Positions 1 through 10,424 of a stretch of 64,000 nucleotides of DNA are shown one piece after another. The DNA comes from Nitrosomonas sp. Nm33 (lineage in GTDB: Bacteria > Pseudomonadota > Gammaproteobacteria > Burkholderiales > Nitrosomonadaceae). Made by a program: the position numbers and the translations under genes. The notes beneath the pieces were generated by a model. The model worked only from the letters and a program-made list of their open reading frames with translations. It was not told where the DNA came from and did not search any database. The number at the start of each line of letters is the position of its first letter. The first letter of the stretch is position 1. Where the stretch lies: contig NZ_FNPJ01000003.1 in NCBI RefSeq assembly GCF_900107265.1, positions 1 through 64,000 on the forward strand. Reading direction: 5' to 3'.

Positions 1-66
1 ATACGATACGACAAACTAAAGAGAAATTATGAAAGTATGGTTGCCATGGCATGCGGGTATCTGTGG

Positions 67-1338
67 CTACCTGTGTGAAATGTCAACAGACCCTAGTATT
101 TCATCCAAAACTTCTATCCAGTGCCTGACGGATAATGAGGTACCGCTTTGTAGATGCATTAAGCAACCAATATTTGCAGTTACGAGCTGATCTGGTTTCT
201 CGGCAGTAAGGTTAATTAATTTTTCTTTGAGCAATTGTTGAGATAATTTTGGCTGAAGGATGGAGTAAGTGCCAGCAGAACCACAACAAAGGTGAGCATT
301 TTTAACAGAACAAAGCGTAAAACCAGCAATACCTAGTATTTTCTCGACAACACCGCGAATCTGCATACCATGCTGGAGCGTACAAGGAGAATGAAACGCA
401 AGCTTTGTTTTGTCATATGGTTCTGATTTTTCAAGGAGAGTGGCCAGGTTATCTGTTTCTGCTGCTAAGATTTCACTGATATCTTTGGCTAATGCTGAGA
501 TTTGTGTAGCTTTTTCCTCATAAGCTGGATCGTGGTGCAATAAATGCCCGTAATCCTTGATTGTGACTCCACAACCGCTTGCTGTAATCACGATGGCTTC
601 TATCGGCTGTGTATTCTTTTTTTCATCAATAAGTGACCACCAGGCATCGATATTGCGGCGCATGTGATTCAATCCATCTTGCTGAGTATCAAGATGGTAA
701 GAGAGCGCGCCACAACAGCCTGCTTTTTCTGCCGTAATTAGCGAAATTCCAAGCTTATCGAGAACGCGCGCGGTAGCAATATTGATGTTAGGTGAAAGCT
801 CCGGCTGCACGCATCCATCGAGTACGAGCATGGTTCGTTGATGTTTTTTTGTTGGCCACTTTTTGTTATTTTGAATCTTGGGAGGGATTGATTTTTTTAA
901 TTTGCCCGGAAATAAAGGGCGAAAAAATTGGCCTATTTTGAACAATGATTTAAATAAATATCGGTTAGGCAGCGTTTTGTTCAATAAATAGCGGATGCTT
1001 CTCTCACGCATGCCACGTGTTACATTTTTGTGAATAACACCTCGCCCAATATCGAGTAGTCGACCATATCGTACGCCAGAGGGACAGGTTGTTTCACAAG
1101 CGCGGCAAGTAAGGCATCTATCAAGATGACGCTGTGTTTTCTGTGTGACTGGCTGCCCTTCCAGGACTTGTTTCATCAAGTAAATGCGACCTCGTGGGCT
1201 ATCCAGTTCATCTCCCAATAATTGATAAGTGGGGCACGTGGCCAGGCAAAAGCCGCAATGTACACAGGATCTCAATATGGCATCAGCTTCCTGGCCTTCC
1301 GGGGTGTGTTTAATAAAATCAGCAAGATTAGTCTGCAT
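67..1338 (-). CDS. glcF: Glycolate oxidase iron-sulfur subunit GlcF
   Basis: Electron-transfer subunit of the glycolate dehydrogenase complex that oxidises glycolate to glyoxylate and passes electrons to the membrane quinone pool. Two four-cysteine ferredoxin-type motifs are seen: C25, C28, C31, C35 (CVHCGFCLATCP) and C75, C78, C81, C85 (CLTCRACETTCP). Two CCG-type cysteine-rich domains follow (AGCCGALSYH and HLCCGSAGTY). The frame is open 18 codons further upstream, but the ATG at 1338 is preferred. It starts with the family-typical MQTNLADFIK, has GGAG about 9 bases upstream, and lies 4 bases after the glcE stop. The product is 423 aa, a normal length. It is the last gene of garR-glcD-glcE-glcF, all on this strand. 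Confidence 0.93.
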   Translation of the reverse strand: MQTNLADFIKHTPEGQEADAILRSCVHCGFCLATCPTYQLLGDELDSPRGRIYLMKQVLEGQPVTQKTQRHLDRCLTCRACETTCPSGVRYGRLLDIGRGVIHKNVTRGMRERSIRYLLNKTLPNRYLFKSLFKIGQFFRPLFPGKLKKSIPPKIQNNKKWPTKKHQRTMLVLDGCVQPELSPNINIATARVLDKLGISLITAEKAGCCGALSYHLDTQQDGLNHMRRNIDAWWSLIDEKKNTQPIEAIVITASGCGVTIKDYGHLLHHDPAYEEKATQISALAKDISEILAAETDNLATLLEKSEPYDKTKLAFHSPCTLQHGMQIRGVVEKILGIAGFTLCSVKNAHLCCGSAGTYSILQPKLSQQLLKEKLINLTAEKPDQLVTANIGCLMHLQSGTSLSVRHWIEVLDEILGSVDISHR

Positions 1339-1342
1339 TGGT

Positions 1343-2416
1343 TTAGTACTCCGAATATATTCGTCCTGGGTTGAATATTCCGGCAGGATCAAATTTTTGT
1401 TTCAAGCGCTTATGGAGTGTCATCATATAAGTAGTTAAGGGATGAAAAACCTGAGCAGAGGATTTTTCACCATAAAACAAGGTAGCATGTCCGCCTGCAG
1501 CTTCTGCTTGCGATCGAATTGCTTTTTCATTTAAATTTTCATCGCTCGCCAGCCAGCGCAATGCACCACCCCATTCTAATAATTGTTGTCCTGGCAATAA
1601 TAGCTTCGGGGTAGAAGATTTGATTGATAAGCGCCACAGCCTCCCCCCCGAATGAAAGAAGGGGTGAGTATGCTCACGTATGGATTGCCAGAACGATTTT
1701 CCTTGTTTAATTTCTTCTCCACCAAGTTTAAGACGGGCGGCATGCACGGCAGACTCGGCGCCGGAGAGTCTCACAAAAAGATTATCATTATAAAAGCAGG
1801 TGGCAGAAATAGGTAATGGTTTACTTGCCCATTGATGCATCTTGTCAATCGCTTCGGATTCTTTCATCTGCATGCCTAGAGTTATTTCCATTGATGGTAG
1901 CGGCAATACCTTGAGTGAAACTTCCAACAGAACTCCTAGGGTCCCCATTGCGCCTGTTACAAAACGTGAAACATCATAACCAGCAACATTTTTCATTACC
2001 TGCCCGCCAAAATGTAAATCATCCCCTCTGCCATCAAGCATACGTACCCCGAGCACAAAATCACGGACTGCTCCAGTATATGCTCTTCGGGGTCCAGATA
2101 GCCCAGTAGCGATACAGCCACCCAATGTTGCATTTTCACTAAAATGAGGCGGCTCAAAAGCCAGCATCTGATGATGTTCGGATAATATCGTTTCAAGATC
2201 AACCAGGCGTGTACCTGTTCGTGCGGTTACGACAAGTTCACTTGGTTCGTAATTTACGATGCCGGAATAAGTTGCTATATCAAGTGTGTCATACGCTTGA
2301 CTAGTCAACTGGCCACCATAAAAATGTTTGCTGTTACCGCCACGTATATAGAGCGGTTTTTTGTTTTTCACCGCAGCATTAATAGCATGAATAAAGTGTT
2401 CAACTGCCTTTGGCAT
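1343..2416 (-). CDS. glcE: Glycolate oxidase FAD-binding subunit GlcE
   Basis: 357 aa second flavoprotein subunit of glycolate dehydrogenase. The N-terminal half is an FAD-binding PCMH fold: PLYIRGGNSK near residue 20, then GGCIATGLSGPRR and VMKNVAGYDVSRF, both typical of GlcE. The C-terminus ends with the FAD-linked oxidase signature FDPAGIFNPGR. It is shorter than GlcD, as is normal for this paralogue. The start at 2416 has only a weak ribosome site, and the gene follows glcD by 52 bases in the same operon. GlcE forms a complex with GlcD and GlcF in known systems. Confidence 0.92.
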   Translation of the reverse strand: MPKAVEHFIHAINAAVKNKKPLYIRGGNSKHFYGGQLTSQAYDTLDIATYSGIVNYEPSELVVTARTGTRLVDLETILSEHHQMLAFEPPHFSENATLGGCIATGLSGPRRAYTGAVRDFVLGVRMLDGRGDDLHFGGQVMKNVAGYDVSRFVTGAMGTLGVLLEVSLKVLPLPSMEITLGMQMKESEAIDKMHQWASKPLPISATCFYNDNLFVRLSGAESAVHAARLKLGGEEIKQGKSFWQSIREHTHPFFHSGGRLWRLSIKSSTPKLLLPGQQLLEWGGALRWLASDENLNEKAIRSQAEAAGGHATLFYGEKSSAQVFHPLTTYMMTLHKRLKQKFDPAGIFNPGRIYSEY

Positions 2417-2468
2417 AAGGTAGAAAAGATAATGTGGTTTGGAGGGATTTTTCTAGTGTATTGCTCAA

Positions 2469-3923
2469 TCAGAATCTAGGTATCGTTGGAAATTTATCTT
2501 CTCCACGATGTACATGCATAGCTCCTAATTCTGCGCAGCGATGAAGCGATGGAATAGCTTTTCCGGGATTTAGTAAGCCATCTGGATCAAAAGCTTGTTT
2601 GATTGCATGAAATAGGTTTCGTTCTGCAGATTTGAATTGAAGACACATTTGATCCAACTTTTCTACTCCAACGCCATGCTCTCCAGTGATCGTTCCGCCA
2701 GCTTCGATACATATTTCCAATATTCTAGCTCCGAAAGCTTCGGTTTTCTCTAATTCTCCAGGTTGATTGGCATCATAAAGTATTAGAGGGTGTAAATTAC
2801 CATCACCCGCATGGAAAACATTCAAACAGCGCAATCCATATTCAGCAGAAAGGGTTTCAATGTCACGTAATACTTGGGCTAAGCGCTTGCGAGGAATCGT
2901 GCCATCCATGCAGTAGTAATCGGGAGATACTCTACCGGCAGCGGGAAAAGCAGCTTTGCGTCCCGCCCAGAAACGCAGTCGCTCTGATTCATCGCGTGAA
3001 ATGCTGATTTTGATTGCGCCACTATCCTGCATGATTGTACTTATCTTTTGAATTTCATCTGCGACCTCTTCTGTCATGCCATCGGCTTCGCACAATAGGA
3101 TGGCAGCAGCATCTAAATCATAGCCGGCATGCAAAAAATCCTCCACTGCATGGATAGTGATTTTATCCATCATCTCCATACCAGCCGGAATAATTCCGGC
3201 GCTGATGATGTTAGCTACAGCGTCTGCAGCTTTTTGGACATCATTAAATGCTGCCATCACTAATTGTGCTTTTTCAGGTTTGGGAAGGAGTTTAACTGTG
3301 ATCTCGGCGATGATACCTAGCAGTCCTTCACTGCCTGTCATTAAAGCCAGCAAATCATAGCCTGGGCTATCGAGTGCGCTACTTCCAATTTCGATTGCTT
3401 GGCCTTCCACGGTTAGCACTCGCAACTTGAGAATATTGTGTACCGTCAATCCATATTTCAGACAATGTACTCCGCCAGAATTTTCAGCTACGTTACCACC
3501 AATCGTGCACGCTATTTGTGATGAAGGATCAGGAGCATAATACAAACCGTATGGTGCAGCTGCCTCACTAATCGCCAAATTCCTTACCCCTGGTTGTACA
3601 CGTGCCGTGCGTGCTACTGGATCGATTTCAAGTATGTGTTTCAATTTGGCGAGCGATAGCAAAATACCTTCATTATGAGGCAGCGCGCCACCAGATAGAC
3701 CCGTTCCTGCACCACGCGCAACTACCGGAGTTTTGGTGGCATGGCAAATCTGTAGAATCTTGATCACTTCTTCTTCTGTTTGAGGGAGCGCAACGATCAT
3801 CGGGGTTTGCCGATATGCAGATAAACCATCACATTCGTACGGTTTTAAATCCTCCGTTTCATATAGAACAGCATTATGAGGAAGAAAGGAGCACAGTTTA
3901 CTGATTAATTCGAAACGGGACAT
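2469..3923 (-). CDS. glcD: Glycolate oxidase catalytic FAD subunit GlcD
   Basis: 484 aa FAD-linked (S)-2-hydroxy-acid oxidase subunit that oxidises glycolate to glyoxylate. The PCMH FAD domain contains VVARGAGTGLSGGALP and IGGNVAENSGGVHCLKYG. The C-terminal FAD-oxidase domain carries NVFHAGDGNLHPLIL and TGEHGVGVEKL, with the usual FDPDGLLNPGK end. The length matches the GlcD family (about 490-500 aa). It starts 9 bases after garR stops, so the two are probably cotranscribed. In an autotroph this would salvage 2-phosphoglycolate carbon after RuBisCO oxygenation; that role is inferred from context. Confidence 0.95.
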   Translation of the reverse strand: MSRFELISKLCSFLPHNAVLYETEDLKPYECDGLSAYRQTPMIVALPQTEEEVIKILQICHATKTPVVARGAGTGLSGGALPHNEGILLSLAKLKHILEIDPVARTARVQPGVRNLAISEAAAPYGLYYAPDPSSQIACTIGGNVAENSGGVHCLKYGLTVHNILKLRVLTVEGQAIEIGSSALDSPGYDLLALMTGSEGLLGIIAEITVKLLPKPEKAQLVMAAFNDVQKAADAVANIISAGIIPAGMEMMDKITIHAVEDFLHAGYDLDAAAILLCEADGMTEEVADEIQKISTIMQDSGAIKISISRDESERLRFWAGRKAAFPAAGRVSPDYYCMDGTIPRKRLAQVLRDIETLSAEYGLRCLNVFHAGDGNLHPLILYDANQPGELEKTEAFGARILEICIEAGGTITGEHGVGVEKLDQMCLQFKSAERNLFHAIKQAFDPDGLLNPGKAIPSLHRCAELGAMHVHRGEDKFPTIPRF

Positions 3924-3932
3924 AGGTCGATA

Positions 3933-4829
3933 TCATTCTTTTATTTGATGATTGGCTAATTTTTCAAGAATACAAACAAGGGCGGAGTTATCCCACTTGG
4001 CGCCTCCATGAGCAATGCATGCATTATAAAGCGATTCGGTTGTAGCTGTATTGGGTAAACTTACGCCTAAGTCAGATGCACATGAAAGGGCGATAGCGAG
4101 ATCTTTCTGTTGCAATTCGATCCGGAATCCTGGATCAAATAAACGTTTGATCATGCGATTTCCATGAACCTCAAGAACACGTGAGGAGGCGAAACCTCCC
4201 AGCAAAGCTTGTCGCACTCTTGCCGGATCAGCACCCGCCTTGGATGCAAACAGGAGTGCCTCGCCTACCGCTTCTATTGTAAGCGCAACTATAATCTGGT
4301 TTGCAATTTTGCAAATTTGACCCGTACCATTAGCACCTATCAACGTGATTGTTTGTCCCATCAAACCAAGTATGGGCTTTATTTTTTCAAATACACTTTC
4401 GTCGGCTCCGACCATGATGGTTAGTGTAGCATTCTTCGCGCCCACATCACCTCCCGAAACAGGAGCGTCCACATAATCACAACCTAGTTGATTGATTCTG
4501 TTCGCGAATTTTATGGTTTCGAGAGGAGAGATAGAACTCATATCCACAATTATTCTTTTAGCAGGATTTTCATTCAAAGCATCAGCGATTCCATTATGAC
4601 CAAATAAAACTTTTTCAACATCAGGTGTATCAGGTAGCATCAGAAAAATAATTTCTGCATTTTGAGCGACTTCTTTGGGTGAAGCGCAATTCTTGCCGCC
4701 TTGTTTGATAAGTTCCTCAGGTACGCCGCTACGAGAATGCAGAAATAATTTGTGCCCACCACGAATAAGATGTCCTGCCATGGGCGTCCCCATGATACCT
4801 AAACCAATAAAGCCAATATTATTTATCAC
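3933..4829 (-). CDS. garR: 2-hydroxy-3-oxopropionate (tartronate semialdehyde) reductase
   Basis: 298 aa member of the beta-hydroxyacid dehydrogenase family, most likely reducing tartronate semialdehyde to D-glycerate with NAD(P)H. A Rossmann motif GLGIMG is at residues 9-14. The substrate-binding signature DAPVSGGDVGA lies mid-protein, and the probable catalytic lysine is K174 in GQICKIANQ. It is the first gene of the operon with glcDEF, which supports the glycolate to glyoxylate to tartronate semialdehyde to glycerate route. Glyoxylate carboligase and glycerate kinase are not in the window. A 3-hydroxyisobutyrate dehydrogenase is the main alternative. The symbol glxR would be equally acceptable. 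Confidence 0.85.
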   Translation of the reverse strand: MINNIGFIGLGIMGTPMAGHLIRGGHKLFLHSRSGVPEELIKQGGKNCASPKEVAQNAEIIFLMLPDTPDVEKVLFGHNGIADALNENPAKRIIVDMSSISPLETIKFANRINQLGCDYVDAPVSGGDVGAKNATLTIMVGADESVFEKIKPILGLMGQTITLIGANGTGQICKIANQIIVALTIEAVGEALLFASKAGADPARVRQALLGGFASSRVLEVHGNRMIKRLFDPGFRIELQQKDLAIALSCASDLGVSLPNTATTESLYNACIAHGGAKWDNSALVCILEKLANHQIKE

Positions 4830-4933
4830 TCAATCTCCTTTAAGGATATTATTTTCTTTCTGTCAGCAAAAAATTGATCTGATCACACCTAATTTAGAGG
4901 GCTGATAATAACTAAAAAGTGTTTTGTTGATAA

Positions 4934-4942
4934 TGCTATAAT
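4934..4942 (+). promoter_or_regulatory. Candidate extended -10 promoter for carAB
   Basis: TGCTATAAT is a perfect extended -10 element (TGnTATAAT) about 130 bases upstream of the chosen carA start. No good -35 lies 17 bases upstream, which extended -10 promoters tolerate. A second isolated TATAAT is at 4997-5002 and a TTGACA at 4952-4957, but they are 39 bases apart and cannot form one promoter. Confidence 0.35.
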
Positions 4943-5074
4943 TTTGTTTACTTGACAGTGTGCTTACTGTTCATAGAAAACTCACTTTATCTCACGTATA
5001 ATCAATAGAGATTTTGAACGTGGGCATTGCAAGTCTACGTCTTTATGTCTGGTCAGATCCACAAGGAGCCTTTT

Positions 5075-6232
5075 GTGTCACAACATCCACGTGCTATCCT
5101 CGTTTTGGAAGATGGCACTGTTTTTCATGGAATTTCTGTCGGTGTTGAAGGGGTAACTACTGGCGAGGTTGCTTTTAATACAGCTATGACAGGTTATCAA
5201 GAAATTCTTACTGATCCTTCCTATTGTCGTCAAATCATCACGCTTACTTATCCCCATATTGGTAACACTGGGACTAATTCAGAAGATATAGAATCATCAA
5301 ATATAGACAAAGTCTATGCTGCCGGTTTAGTGGTGCGTGATTTACCTGCCGTTTCTAGTAATTGGCGAAAAACTGAATCACTCCCTACCTTTCTCAAAAA
5401 TCAGAAAGTTGTTGCCATTGCTGAGATTGATACCCGTAAGCTTACACGTATTTTAAGAGAAAAAGGGGCTCAAGCAGGCTGTATTATGGCTGGTAAGATC
5501 GATGAATCCAAAGCATTGCAGGAAGCTAGAGCATTTCCAGGATTAGCCGGTATGGATCTTGCGAAGGTCGTTAGCTGCAATCAAGCATACGAATGGAAGG
5601 AGGGTGAATGGAAGTTGGGGGGTGGGTATCATATCCAGCAAACAACACACTTCCATGTTGCTGCTCTTGACTATGGAATTAAACGCACCATATTGCGAAA
5701 GCTGGTGCAACGTCATTGCAAAGTAACAGTATTTCCAGCACAAACACCGGTAAATGAAATTCTAGCCTTGCAGCCTGATGGTATATTCTTATCAAATGGA
5801 CCTGGTGACCCAGAACCCTGTAATTATGCGATTAATACTACCCAAAGGTTGCTGGAAGAAAAAATCCCGCTTTTTGGTATTTGCCTGGGCCATCAGATAC
5901 TTGCACTTGCAATTGGCGCTAAAACAATCAAAATGAAATTTGGTCACCATGGTGGAAATCACCCTGTCCAAGATCTGGACAATGGTCGAGTGATCATCAC
6001 AAGTCAGAACCATGGATTCGCTGTAGATATAAATACGCTTCCATCCCATGCACGTATTACCCATCTTTCGCTATTTGATAATAGTTTGCAAGGCTTTGAA
6101 CTTACTGAAAATCCGGCTTTTACTTTTCAAGGGCATCCGGAAGCGAGCCCTGGTCCACACGATGTGGATTATTTATTCGATCGTTTTATCGGTCAGATGA
6201 ATCAGCGTAAAAAAAGCCAATTTGAATCATAG
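5075..6232 (+). CDS. carA: Carbamoyl-phosphate synthase small (glutaminase) subunit
   Basis: 385 aa. It hydrolyses glutamine and channels ammonia to CarB for carbamoyl phosphate, the precursor of arginine and pyrimidines. The N-terminal domain contains [12 protein letters not shown] and [18 protein letters not shown]. The C-terminal class I amidotransferase domain has the nucleophile C270 in FGICLGHQ and the His/Glu pair in [13 protein letters not shown]. The frame is open to an ATG at 5027. The GTG at 5075 is preferred because AAGGAG sits 6 bases upstream and the protein then begins [13 protein letters not shown], close to the family N-terminus. carB follows 47 bases later. Confidence 0.93.
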   Translation: MSQHPRAILVLEDGTVFHGISVGVEGVTTGEVAFNTAMTGYQEILTDPSYCRQIITLTYPHIGNTGTNSEDIESSNIDKVYAAGLVVRDLPAVSSNWRKTESLPTFLKNQKVVAIAEIDTRKLTRILREKGAQAGCIMAGKIDESKALQEARAFPGLAGMDLAKVVSCNQAYEWKEGEWKLGGGYHIQQTTHFHVAALDYGIKRTILRKLVQRHCKVTVFPAQTPVNEILALQPDGIFLSNGPGDPEPCNYAINTTQRLLEEKIPLFGICLGHQILALAIGAKTIKMKFGHHGGNHPVQDLDNGRVIITSQNHGFAVDINTLPSHARITHLSLFDNSLQGFELTENPAFTFQGHPEASPGPHDVDYLFDRFIGQMNQRKKSQFES

Positions 6233-6279
6233 TAGCTTGTATACATACTCAGTTTTACAGATTGCCTGGTTAGAGGAAT

Positions 6280-9200
6280 ATGCCTAAACGTACTGACTTA
6301 AAATCCATTCTCATCATCGGAGCTGGGCCAATTGTCATTGGTCAGGCCTGCGAATTCGACTACTCCGGTGTACAGGCATGCAAAGCCTTGCGTGAAGAAG
6401 GTTATCGTATTGTTCTGATTAACTCCAATCCTGCGACAATTATGACTGATCCAGGAATAGCCGATGCAACGTATATCGAACCCATCACTTGGACGATGAT
6501 TGAGAAGATTATTGAGATTGAGCGTCCTGATGCCCTATTGCCAACAATGGGGGGGCAAACAGCCCTGAATTGCGCGCTTGATTTAGTTAAACATGGTGTT
6601 CTCGAAAAATATGGTGTGGAGCTCATTGGCGCGTCCCGTGAGGCCATTGATAAAGCTGAAGATCGGGAAAAATTTAAAGAGGCGATGTCGCGAATTGGGT
6701 TAAATTCAGCACGTTCTGCAGTCGCGCATAGCCTGGAAGAAGCATTGCAAGTCCAGGCCATGATTGGTTATCCTGCTATTATTAGGCCATCATTCACTTT
6801 GGGTGGCAGCGGGGGAGGTATTGCATATAATCGTGAAGAATTCGTTGAAATTTGCGAGCGTGGATTGGATATTTCCCCAACTAAGGAGCTCCTTATCGAA
6901 GAATCAGTCATTGGCTGGAAAGAATTTGAAATGGAGGTGGTGCGTGATAAACATGACAACTGCATCATTGTATGCTCTATTGAAAATTTTGATCCAATGG
7001 GTATCCATACCGGTGACTCGATTACAGTTGCGCCAGCACAAACTCTCACTGACAAAGAGTATCAGCTCATGCGTAATGCATCTATTGCAGTGTTACGTGA
7101 AATTGGTGTAGAGACGGGTGGCTCCAACGTGCAATTTGCCATCAATCCGCAAGATGGTCGTATGTTGGTTATTGAAATGAATCCACGTGTATCACGCTCT
7201 TCAGCATTGGCGTCCAAAGCAACAGGATTTCCCATCGCTAAAATTGCTGCCAAGCTGGCAGTCGGATATACGCTTAATGAGCTTGGTAACGATATTACCG
7301 GAGGGATGACGCCTGCTTCTTTTGAACCAACAATTGATTATGTGGTAACTAAGGTTCCACGCTTTGCTTTTGAAAAATTTCCTCAAGCTAATGATCGACT
7401 AACCACCCAGATGAAATCTGTAGGAGAGGTGATGGCTATTGGCCGTACTTTTCAGGAATCGCTACAAAAGGCATTGCGCGGATTGGAAACTGGCGTAGAT
7501 GGTTTGGATGAAAAAACCACTGATATCGAAACCATTGAAACTGAGTTAGGTCATCCTGGTTCTGAACGCATCTGGTATATTGCTGATGCATTCCGTTGCA
7601 ATATTTCATTTAATGAAATTCATCATCTCACACATATTGATCCTTGGTTTCTCTCACAAATTGAGGATTTAGTGAGACAAGAGCAAGCGCTTAGAGACAA
7701 AAAGCTAGACTCGCTCGATTTACAGGCATTGCGTAAATTGAAGCGATGTGGTTTTTCCGATCGGCGGTTGGCCAAATTGCTTAATACAAGTGAGACGGCT
7801 GTGCGAGCACGTAGGCATCAAGAAAATTTACGCCCTGTTTACAAGCATGTTGATACCTGTGCAGCAGAATTTGCTACCTATACGAGTTATTTATATTCCA
7901 CTTACGAAGAGGAATGCGAAGCAAATCCCAGTGACAGAAAGAAAATTGTTGTGCTGGGTGGCGGGCCTAATCGAATTGGTCAAGGGATTGAATTTGACTA
8001 TTGCTGTGTTCATGCATCCCTTGCTTTACGTGAAGATGGATATGAAACCATCATGATCAATTGTAATCCAGAAACGGTATCCACAGATTATGATATTTCT
8101 GATCGATTGTATTTTGAATCGCTTACGCTGGAAGATGTGCTTGAAATTGTAGCAATAGAGAAACCGGCGGGTGTTATTGTGCAATATGGTGGTCAAACGC
8201 CTCTTAAGCTTGCACGGGAACTTGAAGCTAATGGTGTCCCCATTATTGGTACCAGTCCAGATATGATAGATTGTGCCGAAGATCGTGAGCGTTTTCAGGA
8301 GATGCTTCACAAGTTAGGGTTAAAACAGCCGCCTAATCGTACAGTGCGCAGCGCTGAGGCTGCCTTGTCAGCAGCAAGTGACATTGGTTATCCTTTAGTC
8401 GTTCGTCCCAGTTATGTGCTTGGTGGTCGTGCTATGGAAATTGTTCATGAGCAACGTGATCTCGAGCGCTACATGCGTGAAGCCGTCAAAGTATCCAATG
8501 ATTCACCCGTTCTGCTAGATCATTTTCTTACCAATGCGACTGAAGTAGATGTCGATGCAATATTTGATGGAGAAACCGTTTTAGTTGGTGGAATAATGGA
8601 GCATATTGAGCAGGCAGGTGTCCATTCAGGGGATTCTGCTTGTTCTCTTCCTCCCTTTAATCTCTCCTCAGCCATGCAAGATGAATTGCGTCGGCAAACC
8701 GGAATGATGGCTCGTGCTCTCAATGTAAAAGGATTAATGAACGTACAGTTTGCTATTCAGAATGAGACTGTGTTTGTACTGGAAGTCAATCCCAGGGCAT
8801 CTCGTACGGTTCCTTTTGTCTCTAAGGCAACTGGCCTTCAGCTAGCAAAGATTGCTGCACGCTGCATGGTTGGTAAGAAAATAGCCGATCAAGGTATTTT
8901 AAAAGAAGTTGAATTGTCCTTTTTTTCAGTGAAAGAAGCGGTTTTCCCTTTTGCTAAACTCTCCGGCGTAGATACTATATTGGGACCTGAGATGAAATCT
9001 ACAGGGGAAGTCATGGGAGTGGGTTCTACTTTTGCAGAGGCATTCGTTAAATCGCAGCTTGCTACTGGTGTTCGGTTACCCATGACTGGTAAAATTTTTA
9101 TCAGCGTGCGTGGCAGTGACAAACCAGAGGCTGTTAGTATTGCTCAAAAATTTGCAAAGCTAGGATTCACTATTTATGCCACTCATGGTACTGCGGAAGC

Positions 9201-9477
9201 GATGGCTGAGGCTGGTTTGGTGGTCAATAAAATAAATAAGGTTGCAGAGGGCCGGCCACATATCGTTGATATGATCAAAAATGGAGAAATTTGTCTGATT
9301 ATTAATACAGTTTCCGATAAGCGAAGCGCAGTTCAGGATTCATATTCGATCCGGCATGCTGCGTTACAAGCGAGAGTTACATATTACACGACTATGGCTG
9401 GAGCTCGTGCAGCATGTATGGGTATCGCTGAAATGCGTGAGTTGCAAGCCTATAACTTACAAAAACTACATGCATAA
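6280..9477 (+). CDS. carB: Carbamoyl-phosphate synthase large subunit
   Basis: 1065 aa synthetase that phosphorylates bicarbonate, uses the ammonia from CarA, and phosphorylates carbamate. Two homologous ATP-grasp halves are visible. The first begins [19 protein letters not shown]. The second begins near residue 560 with [18 protein letters not shown] and has [14 protein letters not shown]. The C-terminal MGS-like allosteric domain follows (about residue 940 on, [15 protein letters not shown]). Full length for the family. The ATG is preceded by AGAGGAAT. It is cotranscribed with carA and probably greA (61 bases downstream). Confidence 0.97.
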   Translation: MPKRTDLKSILIIGAGPIVIGQACEFDYSGVQACKALREEGYRIVLINSNPATIMTDPGIADATYIEPITWTMIEKIIEIERPDALLPTMGGQTALNCALDLVKHGVLEKYGVELIGASREAIDKAEDREKFKEAMSRIGLNSARSAVAHSLEEALQVQAMIGYPAIIRPSFTLGGSGGGIAYNREEFVEICERGLDISPTKELLIEESVIGWKEFEMEVVRDKHDNCIIVCSIENFDPMGIHTGDSITVAPAQTLTDKEYQLMRNASIAVLREIGVETGGSNVQFAINPQDGRMLVIEMNPRVSRSSALASKATGFPIAKIAAKLAVGYTLNELGNDITGGMTPASFEPTIDYVVTKVPRFAFEKFPQANDRLTTQMKSVGEVMAIGRTFQESLQKALRGLETGVDGLDEKTTDIETIETELGHPGSERIWYIADAFRCNISFNEIHHLTHIDPWFLSQIEDLVRQEQALRDKKLDSLDLQALRKLKRCGFSDRRLAKLLNTSETAVRARRHQENLRPVYKHVDTCAAEFATYTSYLYSTYEEECEANPSDRKKIVVLGGGPNRIGQGIEFDYCCVHASLALREDGYETIMINCNPETVSTDYDISDRLYFESLTLEDVLEIVAIEKPAGVIVQYGGQTPLKLARELEANGVPIIGTSPDMIDCAEDRERFQEMLHKLGLKQPPNRTVRSAEAALSAASDIGYPLVVRPSYVLGGRAMEIVHEQRDLERYMREAVKVSNDSPVLLDHFLTNATEVDVDAIFDGETVLVGGIMEHIEQAGVHSGDSACSLPPFNLSSAMQDELRRQTGMMARALNVKGLMNVQFAIQNETVFVLEVNPRASRTVPFVSKATGLQLAKIAARCMVGKKIADQGILKEVELSFFSVKEAVFPFAKLSGVDTILGPEMKSTGEVMGVGSTFAEAFVKSQLATGVRLPMTGKIFISVRGSDKPEAVSIAQKFAKLGFTIYATHGTAEAMAEAGLVVNKINKVAEGRPHIVDMIKNGEICLIINTVSDKRSAVQDSYSIRHAALQARVTYYTTMAGARAACMGIAEMRELQAYNLQKLHA

Positions 9478-9538
9478 TGAAAAAGATTGAATTCCAAATA
9501 AATAATATAAAATCGATAATAAAAGGTGGAAAAGTGTT

Positions 9539-10015
9539 ATGAGTCCAGTTCCATTAACCGTGAGAGGTGCAGAAAAACTGCGTGCAGAATTACATGAAAT
9601 GAAAACTGTACAGCGCCCTGCTGTCATTGCCGCTATTGCAGAAGCGCGTGCTCATGGTGATCTTTCTGAGAATGCTGAATATGACGCGGCAAAGGAAAAG
9701 CAAGGGTTTATTGAAGGACGCATTGCTGAACTGGAGGCCAAGCTTTCAAACGCTCAGATCATCAACCCTGAGCTGCTAAATGCGGATGGCGCCTGTGTTT
9801 TTGGTGCTACGATCGATCTTAAGGATATGAACAGTGAAGTGATAGTAACCTACCAAATTGTAGGGGATGACGAGGCTGATATTAAAGAAGGAAAGATTTC
9901 TATCAGCTCTCCAATTTCCCGTGCATTGATCGGTAAGTATGCGGGTGATATAGCAGTAGTAGAAGCGCCAGGAGGTATCAGGGAATATGAAATTCTGGAT
10001 GTAAAATACATTTAG
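9539..10015 (+). CDS. greA: Transcription elongation factor GreA
   Basis: 158 aa. GreA enters the secondary channel of stalled RNA polymerase and stimulates cleavage of backtracked transcripts. The N-terminal coiled coil (about residues 10-75) includes the acidic tip [16 protein letters not shown], the catalytic hallmark. The C-terminal FKBP-like domain ends with [18 protein letters not shown]. An AGGTGGA ribosome site lies just upstream. The carAB-greA order is common in proteobacteria. A palindromic element follows before the convergent yhbY. Confidence 0.96.
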   Translation: MSPVPLTVRGAEKLRAELHEMKTVQRPAVIAAIAEARAHGDLSENAEYDAAKEKQGFIEGRIAELEAKLSNAQIINPELLNADGACVFGATIDLKDMNSEVIVTYQIVGDDEADIKEGKISISSPISRALIGKYAGDIAVVEAPGGIREYEILDVKYI

Positions 10016-10029
10016 TGTATTGATTAATT

Positions 10030-10051
10030 CCTTCTAGAACCTTCTAGAAGG
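10030..10051. terminator. Inverted repeat between convergent greA and yhbY, possible bidirectional terminator
   Basis: The motif CCTTCTAGAA occurs twice in tandem (10030-10039, 10040-10049). The second copy is extended by GG to make a perfect palindrome. The first copy can pair with TTCTAGAAGG at 10042-10051, giving an 8 bp stem with a 6-base loop. It sits in the 43 bases between two convergent stop codons. No clear T-run follows on either strand, so termination is only suggested. Confidence 0.4.
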
Positions 10052-10058
10052 ATAATGA

Positions 10059-10388
10059 TTAGTTTCTTGTGATTAAGGTGGTTTCTTGAGAAATCTTAGC
10101 AGGTGACTCTCTTTCTTCGGGTTCTGGACGATAAATGACTAGAATTTTACCAATATGATTTATAGGAAAGGCTTCCAATCGCTGACAGATTTCTTCAAGC
10201 AATAAGGCTCTCTCTTTTCTATCTCCATTCAATATTTTAATTTTGATAAGCTCGTGGCTTGAGAGACCTCTATCGAGTTCGTTTATTACGCCTGTTGATA
10301 GACCCTCTTTACCTATAATCACGACTGGATTAATGTGATGAGCTTGCGCAGCAAGCGATCGGCGTTGGGAAGTATTAAGTTTCAACAT
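10059..10388 (-). CDS. yhbY: RNA-binding protein YhbY (CRM domain)
   Basis: 109 aa. One CRM (KH-like) domain with LKLNTSQRRSLAAQAHHINPVV and the GKEGLST loop, which matches the GxxG RNA-contact loop of this family. YhbY associates with pre-50S ribosomal particles. The polar C-terminal tail after residue 90 is not conserved. Divergent from rlmE with 36 bases between the two starts, the arrangement known from many proteobacteria, where both act in 50S maturation. Confidence 0.92.
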   Translation of the reverse strand: MLKLNTSQRRSLAAQAHHINPVVIIGKEGLSTGVINELDRGLSSHELIKIKILNGDRKERALLLEEICQRLEAFPINHIGKILVIYRPEPEERESPAKISQETTLITRN

Positions 10389-10424
10389 AGATAAATTCTT
10401 TATAAAATTCTATTTTACTACGTG

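Noticed and set aside
4952-5002. TTGACA and TATAAT upstream of carA as a single promoter
   Set aside because: Both boxes are perfect but 39 bases apart, far beyond a usable spacer.
5027-5074. Upstream ATG giving CarA 16 extra residues
   Set aside because: The GTG at 5075 has an AAGGAG at ideal spacing and matches the family N-terminus; the extension has no ribosome site.
6402-9122. Minus-strand open frames inside carB
   Set aside because: Antisense shadows of a highly conserved gene with no start signals or domains.
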